64,000 nucleotides of DNA from DASVBE01 sp963770375 (GTDB lineage: Bacteria > Actinomycetota > Actinomycetes > Streptosporangiales > Streptosporangiaceae), in assembly GCA_963770375.1 (NCBI GenBank), contig CAVYPM010000013.1:60981-124980 (forward strand), written 5' to 3'. This document shows, one piece after another, positions 39,952 to 48,231 of this stretch (its first letter is position 1; each line of letters starts with the position of its first letter). A model generated the notes under the pieces. That model did no database searches. It saw only the letters and a list, made by a program, of their open reading frames with translations, and was not told the DNA's origin. The translations under genes and the position numbers were made by a program.

Positions 39952-40947
39952 TCAGCCCAGGGCGGCGAGGGCGAGGGCGGCGGCGTCCGCGGCGCAGCCC
40001 CAGGACAGCGTGACGCCCGCCCCGCCGTGCCCGTAGTTGTGCACCAGCGTGCGGCCGCCCTCCAGGTCCTCGGCCTCCAGCCGGACCTGGGGGCGGGTCG
40101 GGCGCAGGCCCGCCTTGTGCGCGATGACCCGGGCGCCACGCAGCGCGGGCTCGACCGCGGCGCAGCCGGCCACGATGCGGGCCGCGGTGGCCGGGTCCGG
40201 TTCCCGGCTCCAGCTGCCGGTGTCCTGGGTGCCGCCCAGCACGACCGTGCTCTCGTGCGGGAACAGGTAGACCAGGCCATGCCCGGCCGCAGAGCCGTCC
40301 CGGCCAATGCCGATGAAGAACTCGCTCAGCCCGGGATTCCTGACCACCACGGCCTGGCCGCGGACCGGCACCACGTCAGGGTCCCGGGCGAAGCCGTGCG
40401 CGCCGGTCCCGGTGCAGTTGACCAGCACTTTCGCGGCGGTGCGGCCAGCGGCCTCGGCCGGGGAGCCGAATGTGACCCCGGTCTCCAGCGTGCCGCCCGC
40501 CTTGGTCAGCCGGTCCACCAGGTAGTCGAGGTAGACCGGCATCGAGATGACCGGCGCGGTGTACCGCCAGCCGGAGGCGTAGCCCTCGGGCAGGTCGCCT
40601 GACCCGCACGGGCGTACGTCGGCCAGGGGGCCTACGAGGTCCTCGGTGAATCCGTCAGGCCCGGCGACCTGACGGCCGCCGAGGAGGCGGATGCCGGTGC
40701 CGGGCTGGTCCGGTCCGGCCAGCTCGTACAGCCGCTCCAGGGTGGCCAGGCCCCACCGGTCGACCAGGTCGGCCGGGCCCACCAGGTGCGGGCCCCAGAT
40801 CGCGCCGGCCACCGCCGACGTGGTCCACCCGGGCGGCAGCTCGGCCTGCACGGCGACCCGGGCGCCGGCCTCGGCCAGGCAGACCGCGGTAGTCAGCCCG
40901 CTCACCCCGGCACCGATCACCAGCACATCGGCATCACTGGAACGCAT
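39952..40947 (-). CDS. D-amino acid oxidase
   Basis: 331 aa FAD enzyme that deaminates D-amino acids to keto acids with release of ammonia and H2O2. N-terminal FAD-binding VLVIGAGVSGLTTAVCLAEAG; the DAO family regions ISMPVYLDYLVDRLTKAGG, LVNCTGTGAHGF and VPVRGQAVVVRNP; and the signature at the C-terminus, VHNYGHGGAGVTLSWGCA, with the conserved Gly-His-Gly-Gly. Arg of RPTRPQVRLE is the expected carboxylate anchor. No clear ribosome binding site at ATG 40947. Frame intact. Confidence 0.92.
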   Translation of the reverse strand: MRSSDADVLVIGAGVSGLTTAVCLAEAGARVAVQAELPPGWTTSAVAGAIWGPHLVGPADLVDRWGLATLERLYELAGPDQPGTGIRLLGGRQVAGPDGFTEDLVGPLADVRPCGSGDLPEGYASGWRYTAPVISMPVYLDYLVDRLTKAGGTLETGVTFGSPAEAAGRTAAKVLVNCTGTGAHGFARDPDVVPVRGQAVVVRNPGLSEFFIGIGRDGSAAGHGLVYLFPHESTVVLGGTQDTGSWSREPDPATAARIVAGCAAVEPALRGARVIAHKAGLRPTRPQVRLEAEDLEGGRTLVHNYGHGGAGVTLSWGCAADAAALALAALG

Positions 40948-41068
40948 GTCCCGAAGGTAGCGCTGCGGTCAGCGGCGGCCCGACCCGGCTCGGCGGGTGC
41001 GGCCAGTGCGGCTGGCTGCGGCGGGGTGTACCGCTGCGCCGCGGTGGTGAGCGCGGCCACCAGCCAGA

Positions 41069-41695
41069 TCAGCCCGTGCTGACCCGCTGGGGAGCGACGC
41101 TGGAGGCCGCGAACAGGCGCACCTCACGCGCCCCTTCCGGGCGGCGGGACGGGTCCCGGTCCCGGTCGGCGAACTTCAGGACCAGGTCCTTGATGGCCGC
41201 CCAGGTCGCGCTCAGCTCCGCCGCGGTCAGCCAGGTGGTCTCGCCCAGCACGCCGGTGCCTTCCCGCCACTCGGCGGGCTCCTGCGACAGCTGCCGGAAC
41301 CGGTTCTTGAGCTTGGTCAGCTCGTGATCGAGGAAAGCGTCCACCGCCGCTTCGGCCATCTGGGCGTCCGCCGGGTCGGAGCCGGCCGAGGACAGGTTCT
41401 GCGGGATGTCGGTCAGCTCCCACGGCTTCTCCCGCCCGGCGTGGCCGGCGACCTGCCGGGCGTAGCCGTACTTGCCCAGGATGCTGAGGTGGTAGGCGCA
41501 GCTGGCCACGGTCTCGCCCAGCGCCTCCGCGCACTGGGTGGCGGTGGCCTGGCCCGTGCTGTCCAGCAGGTCGATGAGCTGCCACCGCAGCGGATGGGCC
41601 AGCGCCCGCAGCGACGTGTGCCCCGGCACCGCGGCGTGGACGGTCAGATCCCGGTCGCCCTGCGGCCTTGCCGCACCGGCAGTCTGCTTCGGCAT
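41069..41695 (-). CDS. ArsR-like winged helix-turn-helix regulator
   Basis: 208 aa from ATG 41695 with AAGGGG upstream (a second ATG at 41713 would add six residues). Residues about 28-95 are a winged HTH: TSLRALAHPLRWQLIDLLDSTGQATATQCAEALGETVASCAYHLSILGKYGYARQV. The longer C-terminal part (helical, with DAFLDHELTKLKNRFRQLSQEPAEWREG) is typical of the ArsR-like regulators in actinobacteria that are usually paired with an MFS exporter; here no exporter follows. About 100 bp upstream of its start is a highly unusual array of 14-bp repeats, which makes this protein the first candidate to bind it. Confidence 0.82.
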   Translation of the reverse strand: MPKQTAGAARPQGDRDLTVHAAVPGHTSLRALAHPLRWQLIDLLDSTGQATATQCAEALGETVASCAYHLSILGKYGYARQVAGHAGREKPWELTDIPQNLSSAGSDPADAQMAEAAVDAFLDHELTKLKNRFRQLSQEPAEWREGTGVLGETTWLTAAELSATWAAIKDLVLKFADRDRDPSRRPEGAREVRLFAASSVAPQRVSTG

Positions 41696-41791
41696 GTCGG
41701 CACCCCTTGTCATCTCGGCTTGTCATCCCGGCCCCGGCTCCACCGGGTGGATCTTCGTGCCGCGGTCTGGGCCTCGGCCAGCACTGTAGCC

Positions 41792-41839
41792 TGATCAACG
41801 TTTCTTTATCAAGGTTTCTTGATAAAGAAACGTTGATCA
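41792..41839. repeat. Perfect 22-bp inverted repeat, 4-bp centre
   Basis: The left arm 41792-41813 begins TGATCAACG and ends TTTATCAAG; the right arm 41818-41839 is its exact reverse complement; the centre is GTTT. With the centre it also contains a symmetrical TTCTTTATCAAG / CTTGATAAAGAA block. It heads the 14-bp repeat array, whose first unit is part of the right arm. It could be a two-way operator or an RNA hairpin; it has no T tract and lies upstream of both flanking genes, so a terminator role is unlikely. Confidence 0.9.
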
Positions 41840-41947
41840 ACGGATGTTGCTCAAGGTTCCTTGATCAATGAACGTAGATCAACGAATGTAGATCAACGAA
41901 GCCTTGATCAAGAAATGCAGATCAAGGAACGTTAATCGAATGCCGCT
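41821..41947. repeat. About nine tandem 14-bp repeats, consensus GATCAACGAACGTT
   Basis: Units begin at 41821, 41835, 41849, 41863, 41877, 41891, 41906, 41920 and 41934, so the spacing is 14 bp with a single 15-bp step. Examples are GATAAAGAAACGTT, GATCAACGGATGTT, GATCAATGAACGTA, GATCAACGAATGTA, GATCAAGAAATGCA and GATCAAGGAACGTT; units 3 and 9 are degenerate. A period of 14 is not a multiple of three, so this does not encode a repeat peptide, and the units abut without spacers, so it is not CRISPR. It looks like an iteron or operator array. Confidence 0.85.
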
Positions 41948-42350
41948 CTGTTTGGGCTGTGCGATCGGTGAGCGGACCCGCACGTCAGGTCAGGAACCCC
42001 GGCGGAGCGGCGGATTTTCCCGGCCCTCGGCCTGGCTACCGGCCGGTAGGCCGGCCGGGCCGCCAGACTGAGCGGGCCGCGTTCCGTCCCTGACCCAGCG
42101 TGGCTGGCCGGGATGCCCTATGTGACCTGGCCAGCCGCGCTGGCCGGGCCGCCCGGCCCCGCCGGAAGGCGGCCCCAACCAGGGCGAACGCGCACCGCCA
42201 GGCGGGCGCCCAGCCGGCCCGGCGTGGCCCTCCGGCGGCGGCTGGCTGGGTCCCGGCCGGGCCCAGGGAGGCGCTTCCTGAACTGGTCTCGGTTTGGCTA
42301 CGAATGTGGACTAGCCGGGGATCTGGTCTTGCGGCCACGCCAAGATGCGA

Positions 42351-42419
42351 TGAATCTAGGTTCACAACGGGGCATTGACTCCCCTCCGAACAGAGGTTGA
42401 CCCGATGAATGAAGGTTCA
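42351..42419 (+). promoter_or_regulatory. Two TGAAT-N3-GGTTCA operator-like sites at the livG start
   Basis: TGAATCTAGGTTCA (42351-42364, a nearly perfect inverted repeat) and TGAATGAAGGTTCA (42406-42419) match at 11 of 14 positions; the second overlaps the livG start codon. A TetR-family gene is the first gene after this operon, so these are candidate sites for feedback control by it (inference). Confidence 0.45.
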
Positions 42420-43298
42420 TCCGGGAGTGCGCAGGCGGACGTTTCTGCTAGTCAGGCCGGGGCGCTGGAAGTCAGGTCGGTGACGGTCCGGTTCGGCGGC
42501 ATCACTGCTCTTGACGACGTCTCGCTGACCGCGGCCCCCCGCCGGGTCACCGGAATCATCGGCCCGAACGGGGCCGGTAAAACCACCCTCCTGAACGTGC
42601 TCTGCGGCCTGGTCCGGCCGGAGTCCGGCCAGATCCGGTTCGACGGCCGGGAACTGACACGGCTCCGCCCGCACAAGCTTGCCGCCCTCGGGATCGCCCG
42701 CACGCTGCAGGGCGTGGGCCTGTTCGACGGGCTGTCCGTGGCCGAGAACGTGATGGTCGGGGCGACCAGTCACGCACGAGCGGGGTTCTGGTCCGGGCTG
42801 TTCGGGCTGCCCCGGTCCGACCGTGACGAGCGGCAGTTGCGGCAGCTCGCGGTGGAGGCGCTGGACCGGGTCGGCGCCGCCGATCTGGCCGACGCCATGC
42901 CCGGGACCCTGGCCTACGGCCTGCGCAAGCGGGTCGCGCTGGCCCGGGCCCTGGTCGCCAGGCCGCGGCTGCTGCTGCTCGACGAGCCGGCCAGCGGCCT
43001 GTCCGAGAGCGAGCTTCCCGAGCTCGGCGGCCTGATCTCCCGGCTCACCGACGACGCCTCGGTGGTGGTCATCGAGCACCGGATGGACCTGATGATGTCC
43101 GTCTGCCACACGATCACCGTGCTCGACTTCGGCAAGGTCATCGCCGACGGCACCCCGGCCGAGGTGCAGGCCAGCCCGGCGGTGACCGCGGCCTACCTCG
43201 GCGTCGAGGCCGAGGGCGCCGCCGGGGTCACCGGCGCGGAAGCCGCGGACGCCAGCTCCGCCGGCGCCGCCGCCCAGGAGGGACCCGCCGATGAGTAG
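42405..43298 (+). CDS. livG: Branched-chain-type ABC transporter ATPase LivG
   Basis: 297 aa. First ATPase of a HAAT-family importer. Walker A is IIGPNGAGKTTLLNVL, the Q-loop region ARTLQGVGLFDGLSVAENV, an atypical signature LAYGLRKRVALARALVARP in place of LSGGQ, Walker B RLLLLDEPASGLS and switch His VVVIEHRMDLMM. The Ala/Gly-rich last 35 residues are an extension. The signature deviation (AYGLRKR) resembles what is seen in some LivG proteins. The start ATG 42405 lies within an operator-like repeat; livF overlaps its stop by 8 bases. Confidence 0.9.
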   Translation: MNEGSSGSAQADVSASQAGALEVRSVTVRFGGITALDDVSLTAAPRRVTGIIGPNGAGKTTLLNVLCGLVRPESGQIRFDGRELTRLRPHKLAALGIARTLQGVGLFDGLSVAENVMVGATSHARAGFWSGLFGLPRSDRDERQLRQLAVEALDRVGAADLADAMPGTLAYGLRKRVALARALVARPRLLLLDEPASGLSESELPELGGLISRLTDDASVVVIEHRMDLMMSVCHTITVLDFGKVIADGTPAEVQASPAVTAAYLGVEAEGAAGVTGAEAADASSAGAAAQEGPADE

Positions 43299-44038
43299 CG
43301 CCGGCCCCCTGAGTAGCACCAGCCCCCTGGCCCTCGCCATCGAGGACGTCGTGGCCGGCTACGGCGGCGCCCCGGTCCTCGACGGCGTCTCCATGCAGGT
43401 CAAGCCTGCCTCGATCACCGCCGTCCTGGGCGCCAACGGCGCAGGCAAGACCACCCTGCTCCGCACGATCACCGGTTTCGTCAAGCCGCGCCGCGGCAGC
43501 ATCACGGCCGGCGGCGCGAGCCTGGTCCGCCGGTCGCCCGACGCGATCGCCCGCGCCGGGGTCGCCCACGTCCCCGAGGGCCAGGGCGTGATCACCGAGC
43601 TGACGGTGGAGGAGAACCTCCGGCTCGGCGCGCTGATCAGGCACGGGCAGGGCCAGCCGCGCCGCCGCGCTGGCCGACGCCTACCAGCGGTTCCCGATCC
43701 TGGGTCAGCGCCGCGGCAAGGCCGCGGCCGGGCTGTCCGGCGGCGAGCGGCAGATCCTGGTCATCGCCCGTGCGCTGATGGCCCAGCCGAAGGTGCTGCT
43801 GCTGGACGAGCCGTCGCTGGGCCTCGCCCCCCGCATCGTCGCGCAGATCATGGACCTGATCCGCCAGCTGCGCGACGAGACCGGCCTGACCGTCCTGCTG
43901 GTCGAGCAGAACGCCCGCAGCGCCCTGTCCATCGCGGACCAGGGCGTGGTGCTGAACCTCGGCAAGGTCGTCGCCGAAGCCGAGGCCAGCACCCTCATCA
44001 CCGACGTCGGCCTGCGCAAGCACTACCTCGGCTTCTGA
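43291..44038 (+). CDS. livF: ABC transporter ATPase LivF, frameshifted near 43655
   Basis: Second ATPase of the importer. The ATG at 43291 overlaps livG. The N-terminal part has LAIEDVVAGYGGAPVLDGVSM, Walker A VLGANGAGKTTLLRTI and the Q-loop region VPEGQGVITELTVEENLRLG. A one-base break near 43650-43662 moves the frame; then ALADAYQRFPILGQRRGKAA and the signature AGLSGGERQILVIARALMAQP are followed by Walker B KVLLLDEPSLGL and TGLTVLLVEQNARSAL. Repaired length is about 250 aa, normal for LivF. All functional motifs are intact apart from the shift, so a sequence error is likely. Confidence 0.87.
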
Positions 44039-44105
44039 GCCCGCCCGACCGCCCGACCGCCCGCAGACAGAGCAGACAGAGCAGAACGGAACCAGAAGGC
44101 ACCAC

Positions 44106-44984
44106 ATGCAGGAGTTCCTGGAATTCACCCTCGGGGGCCTCGCCTTCGGCATGATCTACGCCGCGATCGCCCTGTCCCTGGTGCTGATCTGGCGAGGCAC
44201 CCGGATCCTGAACTACTCCCAGGGCGGCATGGCGATGTTCACCACGTTCGTGGCGTACAGCGTCATCCAGCACACCGGCAACTACTGGCTGGGCTTCGCC
44301 GTGGCGCTGGCCTCCGGGCTGGTCCTCGGCGCCGTGCTGGAGCGCACCGTGATCAGGCCGGTGGAGAACAAGCCCCCGATGAACGCCGTCATCGTCACGA
44401 TCGGCCTGCTCGTCCTGCTCGAGGGCGTGGCGGGCATGATCTACGGCGGCCAGTTCAAGTCGTTCCCGCCCGCGTTCTCGGTCACCGGCCTGAAGATCGG
44501 CAACACCGCGCTCGGGATCTCGGCGAACGACCTGTTCACCGCCGGGGCGGTCCTGGCGGCCGCGCTCCTGCTGGCCGCGCTGTTCCAGTTCACCTCGGTC
44601 GGCCTGCGGCTGCGGGCCTCGGCCTTCAGCGCCAGCGTCGCCCAGCTCCTGGGGGTAAGGGTCGGCCGCATGCTGACCCTCGGCTGGGCCCTGGCCGGCC
44701 TGATCGGCGCGCTGGCCGGCGTCCTGGTCACCCCGCAGACCTTCCTCTACCCGAACAGCATGGACGCGATCTTCGTGCTCGGCTTCACCGCCGCGGTCAT
44801 CGGCGGTCTGGAGAGCCCGGTCGGGTCCGTGGTCGGCGGCCTGCTGCTCGGCCTGGTGACCAGCTACGCCGGCGGCTACCTCGGCTCGAGCCTGGTCGAC
44901 ATGTTCGGGCTCCTGGTCCTGGTGCTGGTGCTGATGGTCCGGCCGGCCGGGCTGTTCTCCCCGTCCGCTACCCGGCAGGTGTGA
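44106..44984 (+). CDS. livH: ABC transporter permease LivH
   Basis: 292 aa with about eight membrane segments. Family stretches are FGMIYAAIALSLVLIWRGTRILNYSQGGMAMF near the N-terminus, the cytoplasmic coupling region VGLRLRASAFSASVAQLLGVRVGRML, and FTAAVIGGLESPVGSVVGGLLLGL. It forms the membrane channel with LivM. It begins 67 bases after livF; livM begins one base after its stop, so they are translated together. Confidence 0.93.
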   Translation: MQEFLEFTLGGLAFGMIYAAIALSLVLIWRGTRILNYSQGGMAMFTTFVAYSVIQHTGNYWLGFAVALASGLVLGAVLERTVIRPVENKPPMNAVIVTIGLLVLLEGVAGMIYGGQFKSFPPAFSVTGLKIGNTALGISANDLFTAGAVLAAALLLAALFQFTSVGLRLRASAFSASVAQLLGVRVGRMLTLGWALAGLIGALAGVLVTPQTFLYPNSMDAIFVLGFTAAVIGGLESPVGSVVGGLLLGLVTSYAGGYLGSSLVDMFGLLVLVLVLMVRPAGLFSPSATRQV

Positions 44985-44985
44985 C

Positions 44986-46032
44986 ATGACCCTCGCTCGC
45001 CACGTCGGCCTGGCGCTGCTGGGCGCCGTCGTGCTGTTCGTGCTGACCGTCAAGCTCGACCCGTTCCGCGACTTCCAGATCGCCGAGGTCGCCGCCTACG
45101 TCGCCGCGGTCGCCGGGCTGACCGTGCTGATCGGGCAGAGCGGCCAGGTGTCGATCGGGAACGGCGCGTTCATGGCCATCGGCGCCTACGTCACCGCGCT
45201 GCTCCTGCTGCACCTGCAGTGGCCGCTGGAAGCGGTGTTCGCGGCGGGCGCGGCGGCCGCGGCCGTGGCCGGCGGCATCGTCGGGGTGGCCGCGGCCCGG
45301 CTGCGCGGCCCCTACCTGGCCGGCGCGACGCTGATGCTCGCGGTCGCGCTGCCCTCGCTCGCGGACAAGTACTCCAGCACGCTCGGCGGCGACCAGGGCC
45401 TGCCGGTGACGATCACCACGCCGCCGTGGCTCGGCGTGACGTTCCCGCCGACCCGCTGGCTGGCCTGGATCTGCTGCGCCGCCGCGCTGATCACCCTGAT
45501 CGTGCTGGCCAACCTGGGCCGCAGCCGGATCGGCCGGAGCTGGCGGGCCGTGCGGGACAACGAGGTCGCGGCGTCGCTGGCGGGACTGCACGTGGGCCGC
45601 ATGCGGGTCCTCGCCTTCGTGATCAGCGCGGCCTGCGCGGGCCTGGGCGGCGCGCTGCTGGCCACCGTGCAGGCCATCGCCTCGCCGGGGGCGTTCACGC
45701 TGACCCTGTCCATCGGCCTGCTGACCGCCGCGATCATCGGCGGCCTGGGCAGCCTCATCGGCTCCATCTGGGGCAGCCTGATCATCGTCTTCCTGCCGAC
45801 CTATGCGCAGAACGTGGCCACCAGTCACGGCCTGTCCAGCTCGATCAGCTCCAACGTGCCCATCGCGATCTACGGCGTCGTGCTGATCCTCGTCATGCTC
45901 CTGTTCCCGGCGGGGATCCAGGGCGCCATCCGCCGTCTGCTGGGCCCCGTCACCCCAGCAGCGACGGCTCCCTTTAATTCCTTGCGCCGGCAGGCGCCGG
46001 CCAGTGAACACCAGAAGGAAGGCATTAAATGA
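44986..46032 (+). CDS. livM: ABC transporter permease LivM
   Basis: 348 aa, about nine membrane segments. LTVLIGQSGQVSIGNGAFMAIGAYVTALL and the coupling loop GRSWRAVRDNEVAASLAGLHVGRMRVLAFVISA are the LivM signature; GLGSLIGSIWGSLIIVFLP lies in the last third. The short cytoplasmic tail (SLRRQAPASEHQKEGIK) is unusual but small. Its stop overlaps the livK start (ATGA). Confidence 0.93.
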   Translation: MTLARHVGLALLGAVVLFVLTVKLDPFRDFQIAEVAAYVAAVAGLTVLIGQSGQVSIGNGAFMAIGAYVTALLLLHLQWPLEAVFAAGAAAAAVAGGIVGVAAARLRGPYLAGATLMLAVALPSLADKYSSTLGGDQGLPVTITTPPWLGVTFPPTRWLAWICCAAALITLIVLANLGRSRIGRSWRAVRDNEVAASLAGLHVGRMRVLAFVISAACAGLGGALLATVQAIASPGAFTLTLSIGLLTAAIIGGLGSLIGSIWGSLIIVFLPTYAQNVATSHGLSSSISSNVPIAIYGVVLILVMLLFPAGIQGAIRRLLGPVTPAATAPFNSLRRQAPASEHQKEGIK

Positions 46033-47388
46033 GGGAATCGAGAAGGGGATACCTGGCGCTCGTCGCCGGGTCCGCCGTCGTCGCCATGCTGCTGGCGGCC
46101 TGCGGTTCCAGCGGCGGTGGCTCCGGCGGCTCCGGCAGCGCCGCGTCGCCGAGCTCCGGCTCCTCCGGGTCGGGTTCCGCCCTGACCGCGTCCGCGCCGG
46201 GGATCACCCCGACGTCTATCCTGATCGGCAGCCACCAGCCGCTCACCGGGCCGGCCGCGCCCGGCTACTCCGAGATCGCGCCGGCCTCGAACGCGTACTT
46301 CCAGTACGTCAACGCGAACGGCGGCATCTTCGGCCGGAAGATCACCTACAAGTACCTGAACGACCAGTACAACCCCACGATGACCTCGAACGTGGTGCAC
46401 CAGCTGGTCCTCCAGGACCAGGTGTACGCGATCTTCAACGGCCTCGGCACGCCGACCCACCTGGCCGTCGCCCCGTACCTGAACGCGCAGAAGGTGCCCG
46501 ACGTGTTCGTGGCGTCCGGCTGCGAGTGCTGGAACGACCCGAGCAAGCTGCCGGACACGTTCGGCTGGCAGCTTGACTACGTCCGGGAAGGCAAGATCCT
46601 CGGCGACTACGTGAAGAAGCACTTCAAGGGCAAGAAGGTCGGCGTCTTCTACCAGGACGACGAGTTCGGCCAGGACGGCGCTCAAGGGCGTCGAGTACGA
46701 GATCCCCAAGGGCCAGCTGGCGACGGCCACCTACACCCCGACGAACACCAACGTCGGCCCGGCGGTCGCCTCGCTCAAGGCCAAGGGCGCGCAGGTCGTG
46801 ATCTCGTTCACGATCCCCGCGTTCACCGCGCTGTACCAGCTGACCGCGCTGAAGCTCCAGTACAAGCCGCAGCTCGTGGTCAGCGACGTGGGCTCGGACC
46901 CGATCACGCTCGGCGGCCTGCTGGCGGCCTTCGGCAAGGACAAGAAGCTGGCCGCGCTGACCACCGGGATCATCACCGACGGCTACGCGCCCTCGCTGGG
47001 CGACACCAGCAACAGCTGGATCGCCCTGTTCAAGAAGATCCACGACCAGTACATCCCGAAGCTGCCGTTTGACGGCAACGTGCTGTACGGCATGGGCGTG
47101 GCGTACACGTTCGTGCAGGCCATGCTCAAGGCCGGCCGGAACCCCACCCGGCAGGACCTGATCAACGCGATCAACAGCGGCATCCCGCAGGGCCCGCTGG
47201 TCGCGCCGTACGCGTACTCCTCGACCGATCACAACGGCGTGACCGGCGCGTACATGGCCGTCATCAAGAACGGGGTGCTCGTCCAGAAGGGCCCGGTCCT
47301 GACCACGGACGACAGCCCGACCGGCGCGGTCACCACGGCGAGCGGGTCGCAGCCGGACGCCCCGTCCAGCGGTATCCCGTCGCCCTGA
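46029..47388 (+). CDS. livK: Periplasmic-type substrate-binding lipoprotein LivK, frameshifted near 46680
   Basis: Solute receptor of the importer. ATG 46029 gives a signal peptide ending in a lipobox (VAMLLAACGSSGGG), a Ser/Gly linker, then the binding domain: SILIGSHQPLTGPAAPGYSEIAPASNAYFQYVNANGGIFG. The frame breaks near 46678-46682 (GQDG, then LKGVEYEIPKGQLATATYTPTN) and continues to SGIPSP. The whole is about 452 aa. Type I periplasmic binding fold, as in amino-acid and aromatic-acid receptors; the linker and aromatic residues do not reveal the ligand. Two hairpins follow. Confidence 0.87.
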
Positions 47389-47390
47389 TC

Positions 47391-47445
47391 GCAGGCCCGC
47401 GGGCCTGCGGGCCGCACCGGCGGCTAATCTGCCGGTGCGGCCCGC
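47391..47445 (+). terminator. Double hairpin terminator after livK
   Basis: GCAGGCCCGCGGGCCTGC (47391-47408) is a perfect 18-bp palindrome. It is followed directly by a perfect 15-bp stem, GCGGGCCGCACCGGC (47407-47421) with GCCGGTGCGGCCCGC (47431-47445) around a 9-base loop. They start three bases after the livK stop. Strong structures, without a T tract. Confidence 0.75.
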
Positions 47446-47456
47446 CGGGCCAGCCG

Positions 47457-47488
47457 CTATCTGAGAGATCCCCTATCTGCTCTGATAG
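47457..47488 (+). promoter_or_regulatory. CTATCTG direct repeat with GATAG, upstream of tetR
   Basis: CTATCTGA (47457-47464) and CTATCTGC (47473-47480) are 16 bp apart, and CTATC (47473-47477) pairs with GATAG (47484-47488). Placed 63-94 bp before the TetR start, this could be an autoregulatory operator. Confidence 0.35.
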
Positions 47489-47550
47489 ACCCTCGATGAC
47501 GAGGCCGCCCACCGAGGGCCAGCCCGGCCTTCGCGACCTGGGAGGTCAGC

Positions 47551-48231
47551 GTGACAGTGATCGCCAGCCGCAAACCCGCCGCGGGCGACGACCGGCCGCC
47601 CGCTGAGCGGCTCCTCGCCGCGGCCGAGCAGCTGTTCGGCGAGCGGAGCTACCACCGGACCAGCGTGGCCGAGATCTGCGCCCGGGCCGGCCTGGCCACC
47701 GGCAGCTTCTACGCGCACTTCGGCTCGAAGGCCGAGCTGTTCGCGGCAGTGATCCACCGGATCAACGCCGACCTGCGGGCGGCGATGGCCGCCGCGCTCA
47801 AGTCCGCCGCGGACAACCAGCGGGCCAGGGAACGGGCCGGCTTCCGGGCCTATTTCGACCTGATGTCCGAGCGGCCGTGGATCTACCGGATCGTCAGGGA
47901 GGCCGAGTTCACCGCGCCCGGCCTGTTCAAGGAGTACTACGAGCGGCTGGTCCGCGGTTACGCCCGCGGGGTGCGGGTGGCGCAGCTGGCCGGCGAGATC
48001 GACGCCCGCTACGACCCCGAGGTGCTCGCGTGGATCTACACCGGCCTGGGTAACTTTGTGGGCATGCGGTGGGCAGAGTGGACCAGCGGCGGCCGGGTTC
48101 CCGACGACGTGTTCGACGACCTGATGAGCGTGCTGGCGAACGGCCTGCCGCTGCGCCAGTCCTCCGGGCGCGACGCGCCCGGAGACGCCCCCAGCGACGC
48201 TCCCGGCGCCTCCGCCGCCCGCCGCGCATGA
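47551..48231 (+). CDS. TetR-family transcriptional regulator
   Basis: 226 aa from GTG 47551 with GGGAGG upstream. HTH near residues 18-65: RLLAAAEQLFGERSYHRTSVAEICARAGLATGSFYAHFGSKAELF. The ligand domain (FRAYFDLMSERPWIYRIVREAEFTAPGLFKEYYERLVRGYARGVRVAQLAGEIDARYDPEVLAWIYTGLGNF) is of the kind common near fatty-acid and acyl-CoA genes. Its stop overlaps the acyl-CoA ligase start as ATGA, so the two are coupled. It may control both this pair and the importer operon through TGAAT/GGTTCA sites (inference). Confidence 0.9.
   Translation: MTVIASRKPAAGDDRPPAERLLAAAEQLFGERSYHRTSVAEICARAGLATGSFYAHFGSKAELFAAVIHRINADLRAAMAAALKSAADNQRARERAGFRAYFDLMSERPWIYRIVREAEFTAPGLFKEYYERLVRGYARGVRVAQLAGEIDARYDPEVLAWIYTGLGNFVGMRWAEWTSGGRVPDDVFDDLMSVLANGLPLRQSSGRDAPGDAPSDAPGASAARRA

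Larger units (their letters stand above)
41696..42404. other. 709-bp divergent gap holding a repeat array and operon promoter
   Basis: The gap separates the ArsR-like gene from the ABC operon. It has three parts. 41696-41790 is the leader of the ArsR-like gene. 41792-41947 is an AT-rich repeat array, out of keeping with the GC-rich surroundings. 41948-42404 is GC-rich DNA with no coding-like frame, ending in two TGAAT/GGTTCA operator-like sites at the livG start. Confidence 0.7.

Noticed and set aside
41792..41947. CRISPR array or rho-independent terminator
   Set aside because: Units abut at 14 bp without unique spacers and no cas gene is near. The long hairpin has no T tract and lies upstream of both neighbours.
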